Of a stretch of DNA of 64,000 nucleotides, positions 53,867 to 63,900 are shown one piece after another; position 1 is the first letter of the stretch; every line of letters starts with the position of its first letter. The notes under the pieces were generated by a model. That model was not told the DNA's origin. It saw only the letters and a program-made list of their open reading frames with translations, and did not search any database. The stretch comes from Burkholderia sp. WP9 (GTDB lineage Bacteria > Pseudomonadota > Gammaproteobacteria > Burkholderiales > Burkholderiaceae): the NCBI RefSeq assembly GCF_900104795.1, contig NZ_FNTG01000001.1, positions 992,001 through 1,056,000 of the forward strand, written 5' to 3'. The position numbers were made by a program, and so were the translations under genes.

Positions 53867-55060
53867 TTACTTCGCCGCACCACCTTCAAACCACGCGGCG
53901 ATCTTCATCCGCTCGTCGTCGGTCATATGCGTCACGTTGCCAAGCGGCATGGCCTTCAACGTCACGGCTTGCTGATAGATCCGTTGCGCGTTCTGCGAGA
54001 TCTCATCCGGCGTATCCAGCAGCACGCCGGCAGGAGCGCTCCCCATCATCGTCGGATGCGCGGAGTGGCAAGCCACGCAGCGCTGTTGCAGAACCGGGGC
54101 GATATCGGCCACCTTCACCGTCGGCGCGTTCGCGGCTTGCGCTTGCGGCACGATCGGCTTCGGCATGGTCCAGAAGAGCGCGCCGAACATCAACGCGATA
54201 CCCACCAGCGGCAGATACCACAGCACCTGGCCACGGTGGCGCATCACGAAGAACTGACGAATCAGCGCGCCAGCCAGCATGATGACCAGCAGCACAGCCC
54301 AGTTGTACGGATGCGTGTAGGTCATCGCGTAGTGGTTCGACAGCATCGCGAACACCACCGGCAACGTGAAATACGTGTTGTGCACCGAGCGCTGCTTGCC
54401 GCGCTTGCCGTAGATCGGGTTCGGCGTGTCGCCCTTGAGCATGGCGTCGACCATCTTGCGCTGGCCCGGAATGATCACGAAGAACACGTTCGCCGACATG
54501 ATGGTCGCCAGCATCGCGCCCATGATCAGGTAAGCCGCGCGGCCCGCGAAAATATGGCACGCGAGCCATGCCGCGATCAGCACATACACGCCGACGCAGA
54601 TGCCCAGCACCTTATCCTTGTTACCGAGGATGCGGCACAGCGAGTCGTACACGATCCAGCCAGCGGCGAGGAAGCCGAGCGCCGCGGCCACAGCGACCAC
54701 CGGGCCCATATCCAGCACGTTCTTGTCGATCAGGTAAGTGCTCGGCGAGAACAGATACAGCACGGTGAAAAGACCAAAGCCCGACAGCCACGTGGTGTAC
54801 GAGGGCCACTTCGACCAGTGCAGATCTTCCGGCATTTCCGGCGGCGCGACGGTGTACTTCTGCATGTTGTAGAAGCCGCCGCCGTGCACGTGCCACAACT
54901 CGCCGAACACGCCGCGTTTGCGCTGGTTCGGGTCCGTTGGCGGTTTCAGGCTGTTGTCGAGCGCGACGAAATAGAACGATTCGCCGATCCATGCAATCGC
55001 GGCGATGACGTGGAACCAGCGAATCGCCAGATTCAACCAGTCTGTGATAAAGCCTTCCAT
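53867..55060 (-). CDS. puuD: Urate hydroxylase with C-terminal cytochrome c domain
   Basis: 397 residues. Eight or so membrane helices (urate_ox_N domain: RWFHVIAAIAWIGESFYFVALDNSL, ELWHVHGGGFYNMQKY, several conserved His) followed by a periplasmic c-type haem domain with CVACH (328-332). Oxidises urate to 5-hydroxyisourate and passes electrons to the respiratory chain instead of to O2 as H2O2. RBS GGAGGAGTTTC. Confidence 0.93.
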   Translation of the reverse strand: MEGFITDWLNLAIRWFHVIAAIAWIGESFYFVALDNSLKPPTDPNQRKRGVFGELWHVHGGGFYNMQKYTVAPPEMPEDLHWSKWPSYTTWLSGFGLFTVLYLFSPSTYLIDKNVLDMGPVVAVAAALGFLAAGWIVYDSLCRILGNKDKVLGICVGVYVLIAAWLACHIFAGRAAYLIMGAMLATIMSANVFFVIIPGQRKMVDAMLKGDTPNPIYGKRGKQRSVHNTYFTLPVVFAMLSNHYAMTYTHPYNWAVLLVIMLAGALIRQFFVMRHRGQVLWYLPLVGIALMFGALFWTMPKPIVPQAQAANAPTVKVADIAPVLQQRCVACHSAHPTMMGSAPAGVLLDTPDEISQNAQRIYQQAVTLKAMPLGNVTHMTDDERMKIAAWFEGGAAK

Positions 55061-55416
55061 GAAACTCCTCCACTTCTGATTCGTTGTACACGCAACGACG
55101 TTGGGTGCCTTCTGGAACCCGGCTAGCGGGTTGTCGGCAGACAAAACGTCGCTGCGCAGACTGCGGGGTGCCCCCAAGGGGCCATCTTTCGGTGCCAGGC
55201 CCCTGAGGACGAAAGACGCGGTGCGCTCAGTTCGCACGCGCCGTTTTTTATTGGCTCGTCGGGTCGGATCGGGTTCGCTGGAACCGCATGTGTTCGATTG
55301 CGTTTCGCGGGTACTCGCATGAGTCTGCGCGAGCATCTGCGCAATGCAATCGAGCGCGATCGGCAGGTGGCGCGAACTCGACCTCGATTTCCCAACACCT
55401 CGTGGCAGATATCTCC
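55061..55416. other. Gap between uraH and puuD
   Basis: 356 bases. No gene, terminator or operator recognised. uraH and puuD run in the same direction and may have separate promoters. Confidence 0.45.
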
Positions 55417-55770
55417 TTAGCTGCCGCGATAGGTGCTGTACGACCACGGCGACACCAGCAACGGCACGTGATAGTGCGCGCCGGCATCGGCCACGCCGAA
55501 GCGCAGCACGACACGATCGACGAAACGCGGCTCCGGAACCTTCGTGCCGATCGACGCGAAGTAGTCGCCGGCGCCGAACACGAGTTCGTATTCGCCCGCG
55601 ACTAGCGCGTCGCCTTCGAGCAGCGGCTGGTCGCAACGACCGTCGTCATTGGTGGTGGTGGTTTTGAGCGCGCGGCGCGTATCGCCTGAGAGCGCGAAGA
55701 GTTCGACCTTGATGCCCGCGCCGGGACGGCCGTTCGCGGTGTCGAGCACATGGGTAGTGAGCTTTCCCAT
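55417..55770 (-). CDS. uraH: 5-hydroxyisourate hydrolase
   Basis: 117 residues, transthyretin-like protein. Catalytic residues: H7 in LTTHVLD, Arg in NDDGRCDQPL, His in HYHVPLLVSPW, and the diagnostic C-terminal YRGS. Converts 5-hydroxyisourate to OHCU, the substrate of UraD. The ATG at 55770 has AAGGAAAA upstream. Confidence 0.95.
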   Translation of the reverse strand: MGKLTTHVLDTANGRPGAGIKVELFALSGDTRRALKTTTTNDDGRCDQPLLEGDALVAGEYELVFGAGDYFASIGTKVPEPRFVDRVVLRFGVADAGAHYHVPLLVSPWSYSTYRGS

Positions 55771-56307
55771 TCGCAATTTTCCTTATGTGAATGCGAGGTT
55801 TCGGCGGCAGCCCGATCCAGATACGTTTGCGGCGGATCGAGGCTCCACGTCAGTGGCTACATACCCGTCGGCGAATTGAAGCGAGCGCCGTGGCAGCCAT
55901 TGTAAAAAGGTTGTTCCGTTCAGCGCGCGCGAGATAGGAAAGATAATAGCTGGCGCATGACAGACAGCCTGCTGAAAGCCATAACGAGCGGGTTTTCCCG
56001 ACCTTTTCGCTGCATTTGTCTTACCGGCGGATCGTACCGGCGCCAAAAAAGGCCCACTATATCGGCAGCGTGAGGTTGGGTATCGCATTGGCGTGAGTTG
56101 TCAGCATTATTTTGGCCGTCGAAGGTTACGTCTGTGCGTTGCAGCAAACAGGAATCGATGACGAACCAGCCGCAACGCACCCCGAAGACGGCGGAAACAC
56201 GCTGGGTAACCGGGCCAACGGCGTTCGACGGGACGCGGCGGCACGGTGGCGTGCCGTCACATCGCGTTCGAACGGCTTTGCACGGAAGCAATGAAGCGGA
56301 GAAACGA
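55771..56307. other. Divergent promoter region uraH/8-oxoguanine deaminase
   Basis: 537 bases without a convincing gene. The deaminase frame stays open upstream of 56308 but has no RBS or conserved residues there. I could not identify a LysR or GntR site with confidence. Confidence 0.45.
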
Positions 56308-57705
56308 ATGACGATGGAACAGACGGCCAATCAAACGAATAAGCCGAAGAAAACGATGCTGGTCAAGCACGCAGACGTGCTGGTTACGATGGACGGCGAC
56401 CGGCGCGAACTGCGCGACGGCGGCCTGTATATCGAAGACAACCGCATCGTCGCGGTCGGCCCGACGGCGGAACTGCCGCAAGCCGCCGACGAAGTGCTGG
56501 ATATGCGCGGGCATCTGGTGATTCCGGGTCTCGTGAACACGCACCACCACATGTATCAGAGCCTGACGCGCGCGATTCCTGCCGCGCAGAACGCCGAGTT
56601 GTTCGGCTGGCTGACCAGCCTCTACAAGGTGTGGGCAAACCTCACGCCGGAGATGATCGAAGTCTCGACGCTCACAGCCATGGCCGAGCTTTTGCTGTCC
56701 GGTTGCACGACTTCGAGCGACCATTTGTATATCTATCCGAACGGCAGCCGGCTCGACGACAGCATCGCCGCAGCGCGCCGGATCGGCATGCGTTTTCACG
56801 CGGCGCGCGGCAGCATGAGCGTGGGGCAGAAAGACGGCGGACTGCCGCCGGATTCGGTGGTGGAGCGTGAGGCGGACATCCTGAAGGATACGCAGCGTCT
56901 GATCGAGACGTACCACGACGAAGGCCGTTACGCGATGTTGCGTGTGGTGGTCGCGCCGTGCTCGCCGTTCTCGGTGAGCCGCGATCTGATGCGCGAATCG
57001 GCGGTCATGGCGCGGCAGTACGGCGTGTCGATGCATACGCACCTGGCGGAGAACGTCAACGACATCGCGTATAGCCGCGAGAAGTTCGGCATGACGCCGG
57101 CGGAATATGCGGAAGACCTCGGCTGGGTCGGTCACGACGTGTGGCACGCGCACTGTGTGCAACTCGACGACGCGGGCATCGAACTGTTCGCGCGCACCGG
57201 CACTGGCGTCGCGCATTGTCCGTGTTCGAACATGCGGCTCGCGTCGGGCATCGCGCCGGTCAAGCGCATGCGTTTGGCGGGCGTGCCGGTGGGCCTGGGT
57301 GTCGACGGTTCAGCGTCGAACGACGGCGCGCAGATGGTCGCCGAAGTGCGTCAGGCGCTGTTGCTCCAGCGGGTCGGCTTCGGTCCCGATGCGATGACCG
57401 CGCGCGAAGCGTTGGAGATTGCGACGCTCGGCGGCGCGAAGGTGCTCAACCGCGACGATATCGGCGCGCTGGCGCCAGGCATGGCGGCGGACTTTGTATC
57501 GTTCGACCTGCGCCAGCCGCTTTTTGCGGGCGCGTTGCATGACCCGGTCGCGGCGCTGGTGTTCTGCGCGCCTTCGCAGGTGAGCTACAGCGTGATCGGC
57601 GGCAAGGTGGTCGTGAAGGAAGGGCAGTTGACGACGCTGGAACTTGCACCGGTCATCGAGCAGCACAACCGGTTGGCGAAGACGCTTTACGAAGCGGCGG
57701 CGTAA
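56308..57705 (+). CDS. 8-oxoguanine deaminase-like amidohydrolase
   Basis: 465 residues, metal-dependent amidohydrolase barrel. Metal and catalytic residues: NTHHH (79-81), HTHLAE, WHAHCVQLDDAG and the Asp in LGVDGSASND. It belongs to the AtzB/8-oxoguanine deaminase branch, whose members include Pseudomonas 8-oxoguanine deaminase; the product would be urate, which PuuD next door consumes. Guanine or isoxanthopterin deaminase are alternatives. RBS GGAG at 56297-56300. Confidence 0.82.
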   Translation: MTMEQTANQTNKPKKTMLVKHADVLVTMDGDRRELRDGGLYIEDNRIVAVGPTAELPQAADEVLDMRGHLVIPGLVNTHHHMYQSLTRAIPAAQNAELFGWLTSLYKVWANLTPEMIEVSTLTAMAELLLSGCTTSSDHLYIYPNGSRLDDSIAAARRIGMRFHAARGSMSVGQKDGGLPPDSVVEREADILKDTQRLIETYHDEGRYAMLRVVVAPCSPFSVSRDLMRESAVMARQYGVSMHTHLAENVNDIAYSREKFGMTPAEYAEDLGWVGHDVWHAHCVQLDDAGIELFARTGTGVAHCPCSNMRLASGIAPVKRMRLAGVPVGLGVDGSASNDGAQMVAEVRQALLLQRVGFGPDAMTAREALEIATLGGAKVLNRDDIGALAPGMAADFVSFDLRQPLFAGALHDPVAALVFCAPSQVSYSVIGGKVVVKEGQLTTLELAPVIEQHNRLAKTLYEAAA

Positions 57706-57794
57706 CAAGAAGAGAGAACGAAGAAGCAAGCACCGTGAAGGCAAGGCTGCCGGCGGCGACACACGCGGCCGCCGGTAACCGGCAAAACAACTGA

Positions 57795-58727
57795 TTAAGG
57801 CTTGTCGATCAACGTCTTGGTCGCTTCGGCGACCAGACTGCGCAGCCAGCGCACTTCGTCGGAGTAATGCACGCGCTCGTGCCACAGCTGGTAGTACTGC
57901 ATCGGCGGGAAATCGAGCGGTGCGGGCACGACGGTGAGCGGCAGGAACTTGGCGTAGTAATCGGCAAAGAGGCGCGTCGTCGTAAAGATCAGGTCGGACT
58001 TGATCAGCACGTACGGCGCCAGATTGAAGTACGGCAAGGTCACGACCACATGACGCTTTAACCGCTCGCGCGCGAGGTGCACGTCGATCGCGCCGCGCTG
58101 GCCCACCGAATAAGGAGTAGGCGCGAGATGCGGAGCGTTCAGGTACTGGTCGAGCGTGAGCCCGCCGCGTTTGGCGAAGGGATGCGTGTTGCTCATCAGG
58201 CAGACGATCTGATCGACGAACAGGTTCGACAGGTGCAACTGCTCGGGCGGCTCAGGCCAGTTGCCGACCACGATGTCGAGCTTGCCGTCTTCGAGCGCGA
58301 GTTCGTAGTCGAAGGCCGGCCCGAGCGAATGAAACTCGAGCGTCGCGTTCGGCGCGGCCTGGCGAAAGCGTTCGACCACCGTCGGCACGAACAGCACGTT
58401 CAGATAGTCCGGGCAGCCGATCCGGTAGCAACGGATGGAAGTGGCCGGATCGAAGTTGTGCTGCTGGAACTTGATGCGTTCGATCTCGCGCAGCGCGTTC
58501 TGCACCGGTTCGAGCAGGCGCAGACCGTATTCCGTCGGCACCATGCCGGATTTGCCGCGTACCAGCAGCGGGTCGCCGGTGATGTCGCGCAAACGGCGCA
58601 GCGCCGCGCTGATGGCGGGTTGCGATTGATTCAGTTTGACGGCCGCGCGCGTGACGCTGCGTTCCATCAACAGGGTATGCAAGACGCGTAATAGGTACGT
58701 ATCGATCGCCTCGCGTTGCTGACTCAT
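57795..58727 (-). CDS. LysR-family regulator
   Basis: 310 residues. Helix-turn-helix in RSVTRAAVKLNQSQPAISAALRRLRD (about 23-48), and a substrate-binding domain of periplasmic-protein type. Closest in style to PcaQ/NodD-like regulators. Convergent with the deaminase gene and divergent from the purine ABC importer, so it likely controls one or both. The start at 58727 is set by GGAGAAGTC. Confidence 0.88.
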   Translation of the reverse strand: MSQQREAIDTYLLRVLHTLLMERSVTRAAVKLNQSQPAISAALRRLRDITGDPLLVRGKSGMVPTEYGLRLLEPVQNALREIERIKFQQHNFDPATSIRCYRIGCPDYLNVLFVPTVVERFRQAAPNATLEFHSLGPAFDYELALEDGKLDIVVGNWPEPPEQLHLSNLFVDQIVCLMSNTHPFAKRGGLTLDQYLNAPHLAPTPYSVGQRGAIDVHLARERLKRHVVVTLPYFNLAPYVLIKSDLIFTTTRLFADYYAKFLPLTVVPAPLDFPPMQYYQLWHERVHYSDEVRWLRSLVAEATKTLIDKP

Positions 58728-58977
58728 GACTTCTCCGAAATATATGTTCTGGCTGATCGAGCGGGCGTGGGTGTATATGACTTTTAATATGAACACAAAG
58801 CCGCGTCAAGAGTGGGATACCCGCAGAGCACGCTGCGGCGCGGGTTTGCGGGAATTTTGATGGCTCGACTGACTGGGTCGAATTAGGTATTGTCATCCGG
58901 TTGTGGTGACGGATCGTCTGCCGGCAAGGTGGGCGGACGCGCTGAAACCGGCAGTCACTGGCGTACTACGGAATCAC

Positions 58978-60579
58978 ATGAGCGACTCTTCTTATAGCGA
59001 CGGCGCCGCCGCGCAGCCGGCACACAGGCCGGAACAGACGGCGCCCCGGCTGGTGCTCCAGGGCATCACCAAACAATATCCGGCCGTGCGAGCCAACGAC
59101 GACGTCACGTTGATCGTCGCGCCGGGCGAAATCCATGCCGTGCTCGGCGAGAATGGCGCCGGCAAAAGCACGCTGATGAAAATCATCTACGGCGCGGTGC
59201 GGCCCGACGCCGGCGAGATTCGCTGGGAAGGCGAGGTGGTCGAGATTGGCAGTCCGGCAGCGGCGCGCAAGCTGGGTGTCGGCATGGTGTTCCAGCACTT
59301 TTCGCTGTTCGAGACGCTCACGGTCGGCGAAAACATCGCGCTTGCACTCGACGAACCCTTCGATCTGAAGACGCTCTCGAAGCGTATCCGCGAAGTCTCC
59401 GCCGACTACGGCCTCGATATCGACCCGCAGCGTCACGTGCATAGCCTGACCGTGGGCGAGCGGCAACGCGTCGAGATCGTGCGCTGCCTGCTGCAGAACC
59501 CGCGTCTGCTGATCATGGACGAACCGACTTCGGTGCTGACACCGCAAGCGGTCCGCAAGCTGTTCGAGACGCTGCGACGCCTCGCCGCCGAAGGCTGCAG
59601 CATCCTGTACATCAGCCACAAGCTCGACGAAATCCAGGAACTGTGCGACACCGCGACGGTGATGCGCGGCGGGCGCGTGACCGGTCATGTGAAGCCGAAG
59701 GGCGAAACCCACGCGTCGCTCGCGCAATTGATGGTCGGTCATTCACTGCCGGATTACACGCGTCGCGAGCACAATCCGGGCGCGGTGCTGCTCGACGTGA
59801 AGCAGCTCTCGGTGGAAAGCGACGACCCGTTCGGCACCTCGCTGCGTGATGTGTCGTTCGGCGTGCATGCCGGCGAAATATTCGGCATCGCTGGCGTCTC
59901 GGGCAACGGACAGGCGGAATTGCTATCGGCCCTGTCGGGCGAAAAGCGGGGCGTGCGCGCCGACGCCGTCACGATTTGCGGCAAGGCGGCAGGGCGCCTC
60001 GGCGCGGGCGGCCGGCGCGCGCTCAGTTTCGGCTTCGTGCCGGAAGAGCGCCTCGGCCGCGGCGCGGTGCCGGCCATGACGCTGTCGGAAAACGCGCTGC
60101 TTACCGCGCATCGTCAGCAGATGGTGAGCTCGGGCTGGATCAAGGCGGGCGCGATGCGGGCGTTTGCGAAACGCTGCATCGAGGCGTTCGACGTGCGCTG
60201 CGGCGGCTCCGAAGCGCTCGCGCAAAGTCTTTCTGGCGGCAACCTGCAGAAGTACATCATGGGCCGCGAGATTCTGCAGGCGCCCAAGGTGCTGGTGGTC
60301 GCGCAGCCTACGTGGGGCGTCGACGTCGGCGCGGCGGCGTTCATTCGCCAGCAACTGCTCGACCTGTCGGCGCGCGGCGTGGCGATCCTGGTGATCTCGG
60401 AGGAGTTGGAAGAGTTGTTCGACATCTGCGATCGCATCGCGGTGCTCGCAGGCGGCAGACTCTCGCCGGTGCGCGCCACGGGGGCGACCAATGCCGAGGA
60501 AATCGGCCGCTGGATGGCGGGCCTGTTCGGCGACCGCGAAGGCGCGGCGCCATCCGCGGAACAGCCGGCGCACGCCTGA
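58978..60579 (+). CDS. Nucleoside/purine ABC importer ATPase, two domains
   Basis: 533 residues with two ABC domains, as in NupA/YufO. Domain 1: Walker A GENGAGKST, signature LTVGERQRVE, Walker B RLLIMDEPTS. Domain 2: the usual degenerate Walker A (GVSGNGQAE) and signature LSGGNLQK. The start at 58978 removes a 25-codon upstream extension lacking conservation. Followed by two permeases and a BMP-type binding protein. Confidence 0.92.
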   Translation: MSDSSYSDGAAAQPAHRPEQTAPRLVLQGITKQYPAVRANDDVTLIVAPGEIHAVLGENGAGKSTLMKIIYGAVRPDAGEIRWEGEVVEIGSPAAARKLGVGMVFQHFSLFETLTVGENIALALDEPFDLKTLSKRIREVSADYGLDIDPQRHVHSLTVGERQRVEIVRCLLQNPRLLIMDEPTSVLTPQAVRKLFETLRRLAAEGCSILYISHKLDEIQELCDTATVMRGGRVTGHVKPKGETHASLAQLMVGHSLPDYTRREHNPGAVLLDVKQLSVESDDPFGTSLRDVSFGVHAGEIFGIAGVSGNGQAELLSALSGEKRGVRADAVTICGKAAGRLGAGGRRALSFGFVPEERLGRGAVPAMTLSENALLTAHRQQMVSSGWIKAGAMRAFAKRCIEAFDVRCGGSEALAQSLSGGNLQKYIMGREILQAPKVLVVAQPTWGVDVGAAAFIRQQLLDLSARGVAILVISEELEELFDICDRIAVLAGGRLSPVRATGATNAEEIGRWMAGLFGDREGAAPSAEQPAHA

Positions 60580-60664
60580 TCCGACGTCTGCCGCGCACGC
60601 GCGGCGGGTCGCCTGGCATTAGAACCAGAACCAGAAGCAGAACCCAGATAAGCACACGCTACCC

Positions 60665-61771
60665 ATGATCCTTCCGTATCGACTCGAAGCACGCACGACG
60701 CCCTCGCGCACCATGCAGCTCGCCGTGCCGTTGATCGCCGCGTTGCTCACGCTCGCGATCGGCTTTTTGATCTTCAGCCTCGTCGGCCGTGATCCGTTAC
60801 AGGCCATGCACGCGTTTTTCATCGAGCCGCTCTCCAGCGTGAACGGCTGGTCCGAGCTGCTGCTCAAGGCGTCGCCGCTGTGCCTGATCGGCCTCGGGCT
60901 TGCCATCGGCTATCGCGCCAATGTGTGGAACATCGGCGCCGAAGGGCAGATGCTGCTCGGCGGCATCGCCGCGAGCGGCGTCGCGATCTATTTCGATCAG
61001 GCCACCGGCTGGTGGATTTTGCCGACCATGATGATCGCCGGCGTGCTCGGCGGCATGGCGTGGGCGGCGATTCCGGCGCTGCTCAAGAGCCGCTTCAACA
61101 CCAACGAGATTCTCGTCAGCCTGATGCTCACGTATGTGGCCACGCAACTGCTGATCTATCTGGTGAGCGGCCCGTGGCGCGACCCGCAAGGCATGAACTT
61201 CCCGCTCTCGGAAATGTTCAGCGGCGACGCGCTCTATCCGACTTTCTCCGGCGACTGGCACATCAAATGGCTGCGCGGCACGCGCCTGAACGCCTCGGTA
61301 TTCGTCACGCTGATCGCAATTCCGCTCGTGTGGGTCTTCATGCGCAAGAGCTTCGCGGGCTATCGCATGAACGTCGGTGGTCTCGCGCCGCTCGCCGCGC
61401 GCTACGCCGGCTTCTCCGACAAGAAAACCATCTGGACCTCGCTGCTGATCAGTGGCGGCCTCGCGGGCCTCGCCGGCATGGGGGAGATCGCCGGCCCGAT
61501 CGGACAATTGCAGGCCACGTGGTCGCCGGGTTACGGCTTCACGGCGATCATCGTCGTGTTCGTGGGACGGTTGCATCCGCTCGGCATCGTGCTCGCGAGC
61601 CTGCTGATGGCGTTGCTGTATCTCGGCGGCGAAGCGGTGCAGACCTCGATGCAACTGCCGCAGGCGCTTTCCGGCGTGTTCCAGGGGCTGTTGCTGTTCT
61701 GCCTGCTGGGTGCCGACCTGTTCGTGAACTACCGTGTGCGCCGCCGCTCCCTGGCCGCCCAGGTTCACTGA
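60665..61771 (+). CDS. Nucleoside/purine ABC importer permease 1
   Basis: 368 residues, about ten membrane helices, BPD_transp_2 family (NupB/YufP). Family marks: LLLKASPLCLIGLGLAIGYRANVWNIGAEGQ and the GINVGGLAPLAARYAGF-like cytoplasmic loop here reading MNVGGLAPLAARYAGF. A short repeat of GAACCA lies just upstream (about 60620-60645). Confidence 0.92.
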   Translation: MILPYRLEARTTPSRTMQLAVPLIAALLTLAIGFLIFSLVGRDPLQAMHAFFIEPLSSVNGWSELLLKASPLCLIGLGLAIGYRANVWNIGAEGQMLLGGIAASGVAIYFDQATGWWILPTMMIAGVLGGMAWAAIPALLKSRFNTNEILVSLMLTYVATQLLIYLVSGPWRDPQGMNFPLSEMFSGDALYPTFSGDWHIKWLRGTRLNASVFVTLIAIPLVWVFMRKSFAGYRMNVGGLAPLAARYAGFSDKKTIWTSLLISGGLAGLAGMGEIAGPIGQLQATWSPGYGFTAIIVVFVGRLHPLGIVLASLLMALLYLGGEAVQTSMQLPQALSGVFQGLLLFCLLGADLFVNYRVRRRSLAAQVH

Positions 61772-61822
61772 CCGGTTCGCCAACATTCGCTCATTGCTCA
61801 CTGATTTTTGCGCCGGATCTCC

Positions 61823-62752
61823 ATGGACATTCAACAAGCCAGCTCGCTCACCTCGAGCGCCGTCACCGCCGCGATTCCGCTGATGTTCGCGGGCGCGGGC
61901 GAACTCGTCACCGAAAAATCGGGCGTCCTCAACCTCGGCGTCGAAGGCATGATGCTGATGGGCGCGGTGACCGGCTACGCGGTCACCGCGATCACCGGCA
62001 ACCCGTGGCTCGGCGTGCTCGCCGCGATCGGCGCCGGTCTCGCGATGTCGCTGCTGTTCGCCTTTCTCACGCTCACCATGCTCGCCAACCAGGTCGCCAC
62101 CGGCCTCTCGCTGACCATCTTCGGCATTGGTCTTTCGGCGTATGTCGGTAAGCCCTACACGTCGGCCGCGGTGCGCGCGACCATCGACACGTGGACCATT
62201 CCCGGCCTCTCGAAGATTCCGGTGCTCGGGCCCGCGTTCTTCAGCCTCACGCCGCTCGATTACCTCGCGTTCCTGATGTTCGCGGTGATCGGCTGGTTCC
62301 TGTACCGTACCCGCGCGGGTCTCGTGCTGCGCTCGGTCGGCGAGTCGCCGCAAGTCGCGCACTCGGTGGGCTTTCCAGTGGTCGGCGTGCGCTACGGCGC
62401 GGTGGCTTTCGGCGGCGGCATGGCCGGGCTCGCGGGCGGCTATTATTCGATCGTCAATCTGCATCTGTGGCAGGAGCAGCTCACTTCGGGCCGCGGCTGG
62501 ATCGCGCTCGCATTGGTCGTGTTCGCGACGTGGCGCCCGGGGCGCCTGCTGATCGGCGCGCTGCTGTTCGGCGCCGTGACCGGCCTGCAGTTCTACGCCC
62601 AGGCGATCGGCGTGCCGGTGCCGACGCAATTCCTCGCGATGCTGCCTTACGTCGCGACGGTCGTCGTGCTGGTGCTGATCTCGCGCAATCCGAACACGAT
62701 TCGTCTGAATGCGCCCGCATCGCTGGGCAAGCCGTTTTTCTCGGCGGGCTGA
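61823..62752 (+). CDS. Nucleoside/purine ABC importer permease 2
   Basis: 309 residues, about eight to nine membrane helices, the partner permease (NupC/YufQ type): [31 protein letters not shown] at the start and [17 protein letters not shown] in the cytoplasmic loop. The ATG at 61823 is preferred over a TTG five codons upstream. Confidence 0.92.
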   Translation: MDIQQASSLTSSAVTAAIPLMFAGAGELVTEKSGVLNLGVEGMMLMGAVTGYAVTAITGNPWLGVLAAIGAGLAMSLLFAFLTLTMLANQVATGLSLTIFGIGLSAYVGKPYTSAAVRATIDTWTIPGLSKIPVLGPAFFSLTPLDYLAFLMFAVIGWFLYRTRAGLVLRSVGESPQVAHSVGFPVVGVRYGAVAFGGGMAGLAGGYYSIVNLHLWQEQLTSGRGWIALALVVFATWRPGRLLIGALLFGAVTGLQFYAQAIGVPVPTQFLAMLPYVATVVVLVLISRNPNTIRLNAPASLGKPFFSAG

Positions 62753-62805
62753 CCGACCATCGACCCGACGTTTCACATCATTCGACAAACACGACAGGAG
62801 AAAAC

Positions 62806-63900
62806 ATGAAGAGAAGAAATCTGCTGACCGCTTTCGCATGGGGCGCGGCCTCGCTCGCGCTCGCCGCGCCGCTCGCGCAAAGCGCGCAGGCCGCCGATGC
62901 GCCGGGCGTCGCGTTCGTCTACCTCGGCAATCCGGGCGATGCCGGCTGGACCTTCGCGCACGATCAGGGCTCGAAGGAAGCGGAAGCGAAGTTCGGCAGC
63001 AAGGTCAAGATCACGCGCATTGAAAACGTGCCCGAGTCGGCCGACTCCGAGCGCGTGTTCCGCGATCTGGCGAACAAGGGCAACAAGATCATCATCGGTT
63101 CGAGCTTCGGCTATCAGGACTTCGAGCTGAAGGTCGCGAAGGATTTTCCGGACACCGTTTTCCTGCACGCCACCGGCTACAAGAAGGCGCCGAACTTCGG
63201 CACCTATGACGTGCGCATGTACCAGGGCGCTTACCTCGCGGGCGTCGCCGCGGGTTACGTGACGAAGACCAACACGCTCGGCTTCGTGGCTTCGGTGCCG
63301 ATTCCGGAAGTGATCCGCAACATCAACGCGTACACGCTCGGCGCGCGTTCGGTGAACCCGAAGGTGCATACCAAGGTCATCTGGATCAACAGCTGGTTCG
63401 ATCCGGGCAAGGAAAAGCAGGCGGCTGAAACGCTGATCGGCCAGGGTGCCGACGTGCTGCTGCAAAACACCGATTCGAGCGCCACGCTCGCCACGGCGTC
63501 GGCCAAGCACGTGCACGCGTTCGGCTGGGATTCGGATATGAAGAAGTTCGGTCCCGACGCGCACCTCGGTTCGGTGGTCGCGCACTGGGGCGTGTACTAC
63601 AACGCGGCGATCCAGCAGGTGCTGGACGGCAAGTGGAAGAACGATCCGGTGTGGTGGGGCATTCCGCAGAAGGCCGTCAACCTCGAAGATCTGAACACGT
63701 CCGCGATTCCGGCTGACGCGCAGAAGCAGGTTTCGGCCAAGCGCGACGAACTGGCGGGCGGCAAGTGGGACGTGTTCACCGGCCCGATCAAGGACCAGTC
63801 CGGCGCGGTGAAGGTGCCGGCCGGCAAGACTCTCACCGATCCGGAACTGCAACGCCTGAACTGGTACGTCGAAGGCGTGGACGGGTCGCTGCCGAAGTAA
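62806..63900 (+). CDS. BMP-family purine/nucleoside-binding protein
   Basis: 364 residues. Signal peptide 1-29 (ends AQSAQA). The mature protein is a basic-membrane-protein (PnrA-like) fold: VAFVYLGNPGDAGWTFAHDQG, GNKIIIGSSFGYQDF, and AFGWDSDMKKFGPDAHLGSVV. No lipobox, so it is a free periplasmic protein. RBS AGGAG. Together with the deaminase and LysR genes it suggests uptake of purines or oxidised purines. Confidence 0.92.
   Translation: MKRRNLLTAFAWGAASLALAAPLAQSAQAADAPGVAFVYLGNPGDAGWTFAHDQGSKEAEAKFGSKVKITRIENVPESADSERVFRDLANKGNKIIIGSSFGYQDFELKVAKDFPDTVFLHATGYKKAPNFGTYDVRMYQGAYLAGVAAGYVTKTNTLGFVASVPIPEVIRNINAYTLGARSVNPKVHTKVIWINSWFDPGKEKQAAETLIGQGADVLLQNTDSSATLATASAKHVHAFGWDSDMKKFGPDAHLGSVVAHWGVYYNAAIQQVLDGKWKNDPVWWGIPQKAVNLEDLNTSAIPADAQKQVSAKRDELAGGKWDVFTGPIKDQSGAVKVPAGKTLTDPELQRLNWYVEGVDGSLPK

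Noticed and set aside
57740..57785. GC-rich inverted repeat CCGGCGGC/GCCGCCGG after the deaminase gene as a terminator
   Set aside because: No T-tract on either strand.
60618..60646. Hexamer microrepeat GAACCA before permease 1
   Set aside because: Only about four imperfect units; too short to call a functional repeat.
60797..62839. 680-codon minus-strand frame across the permease genes
   Set aside because: Antisense to two clear membrane permeases; Arg/His/Glu-rich as expected for mirrored membrane codons.
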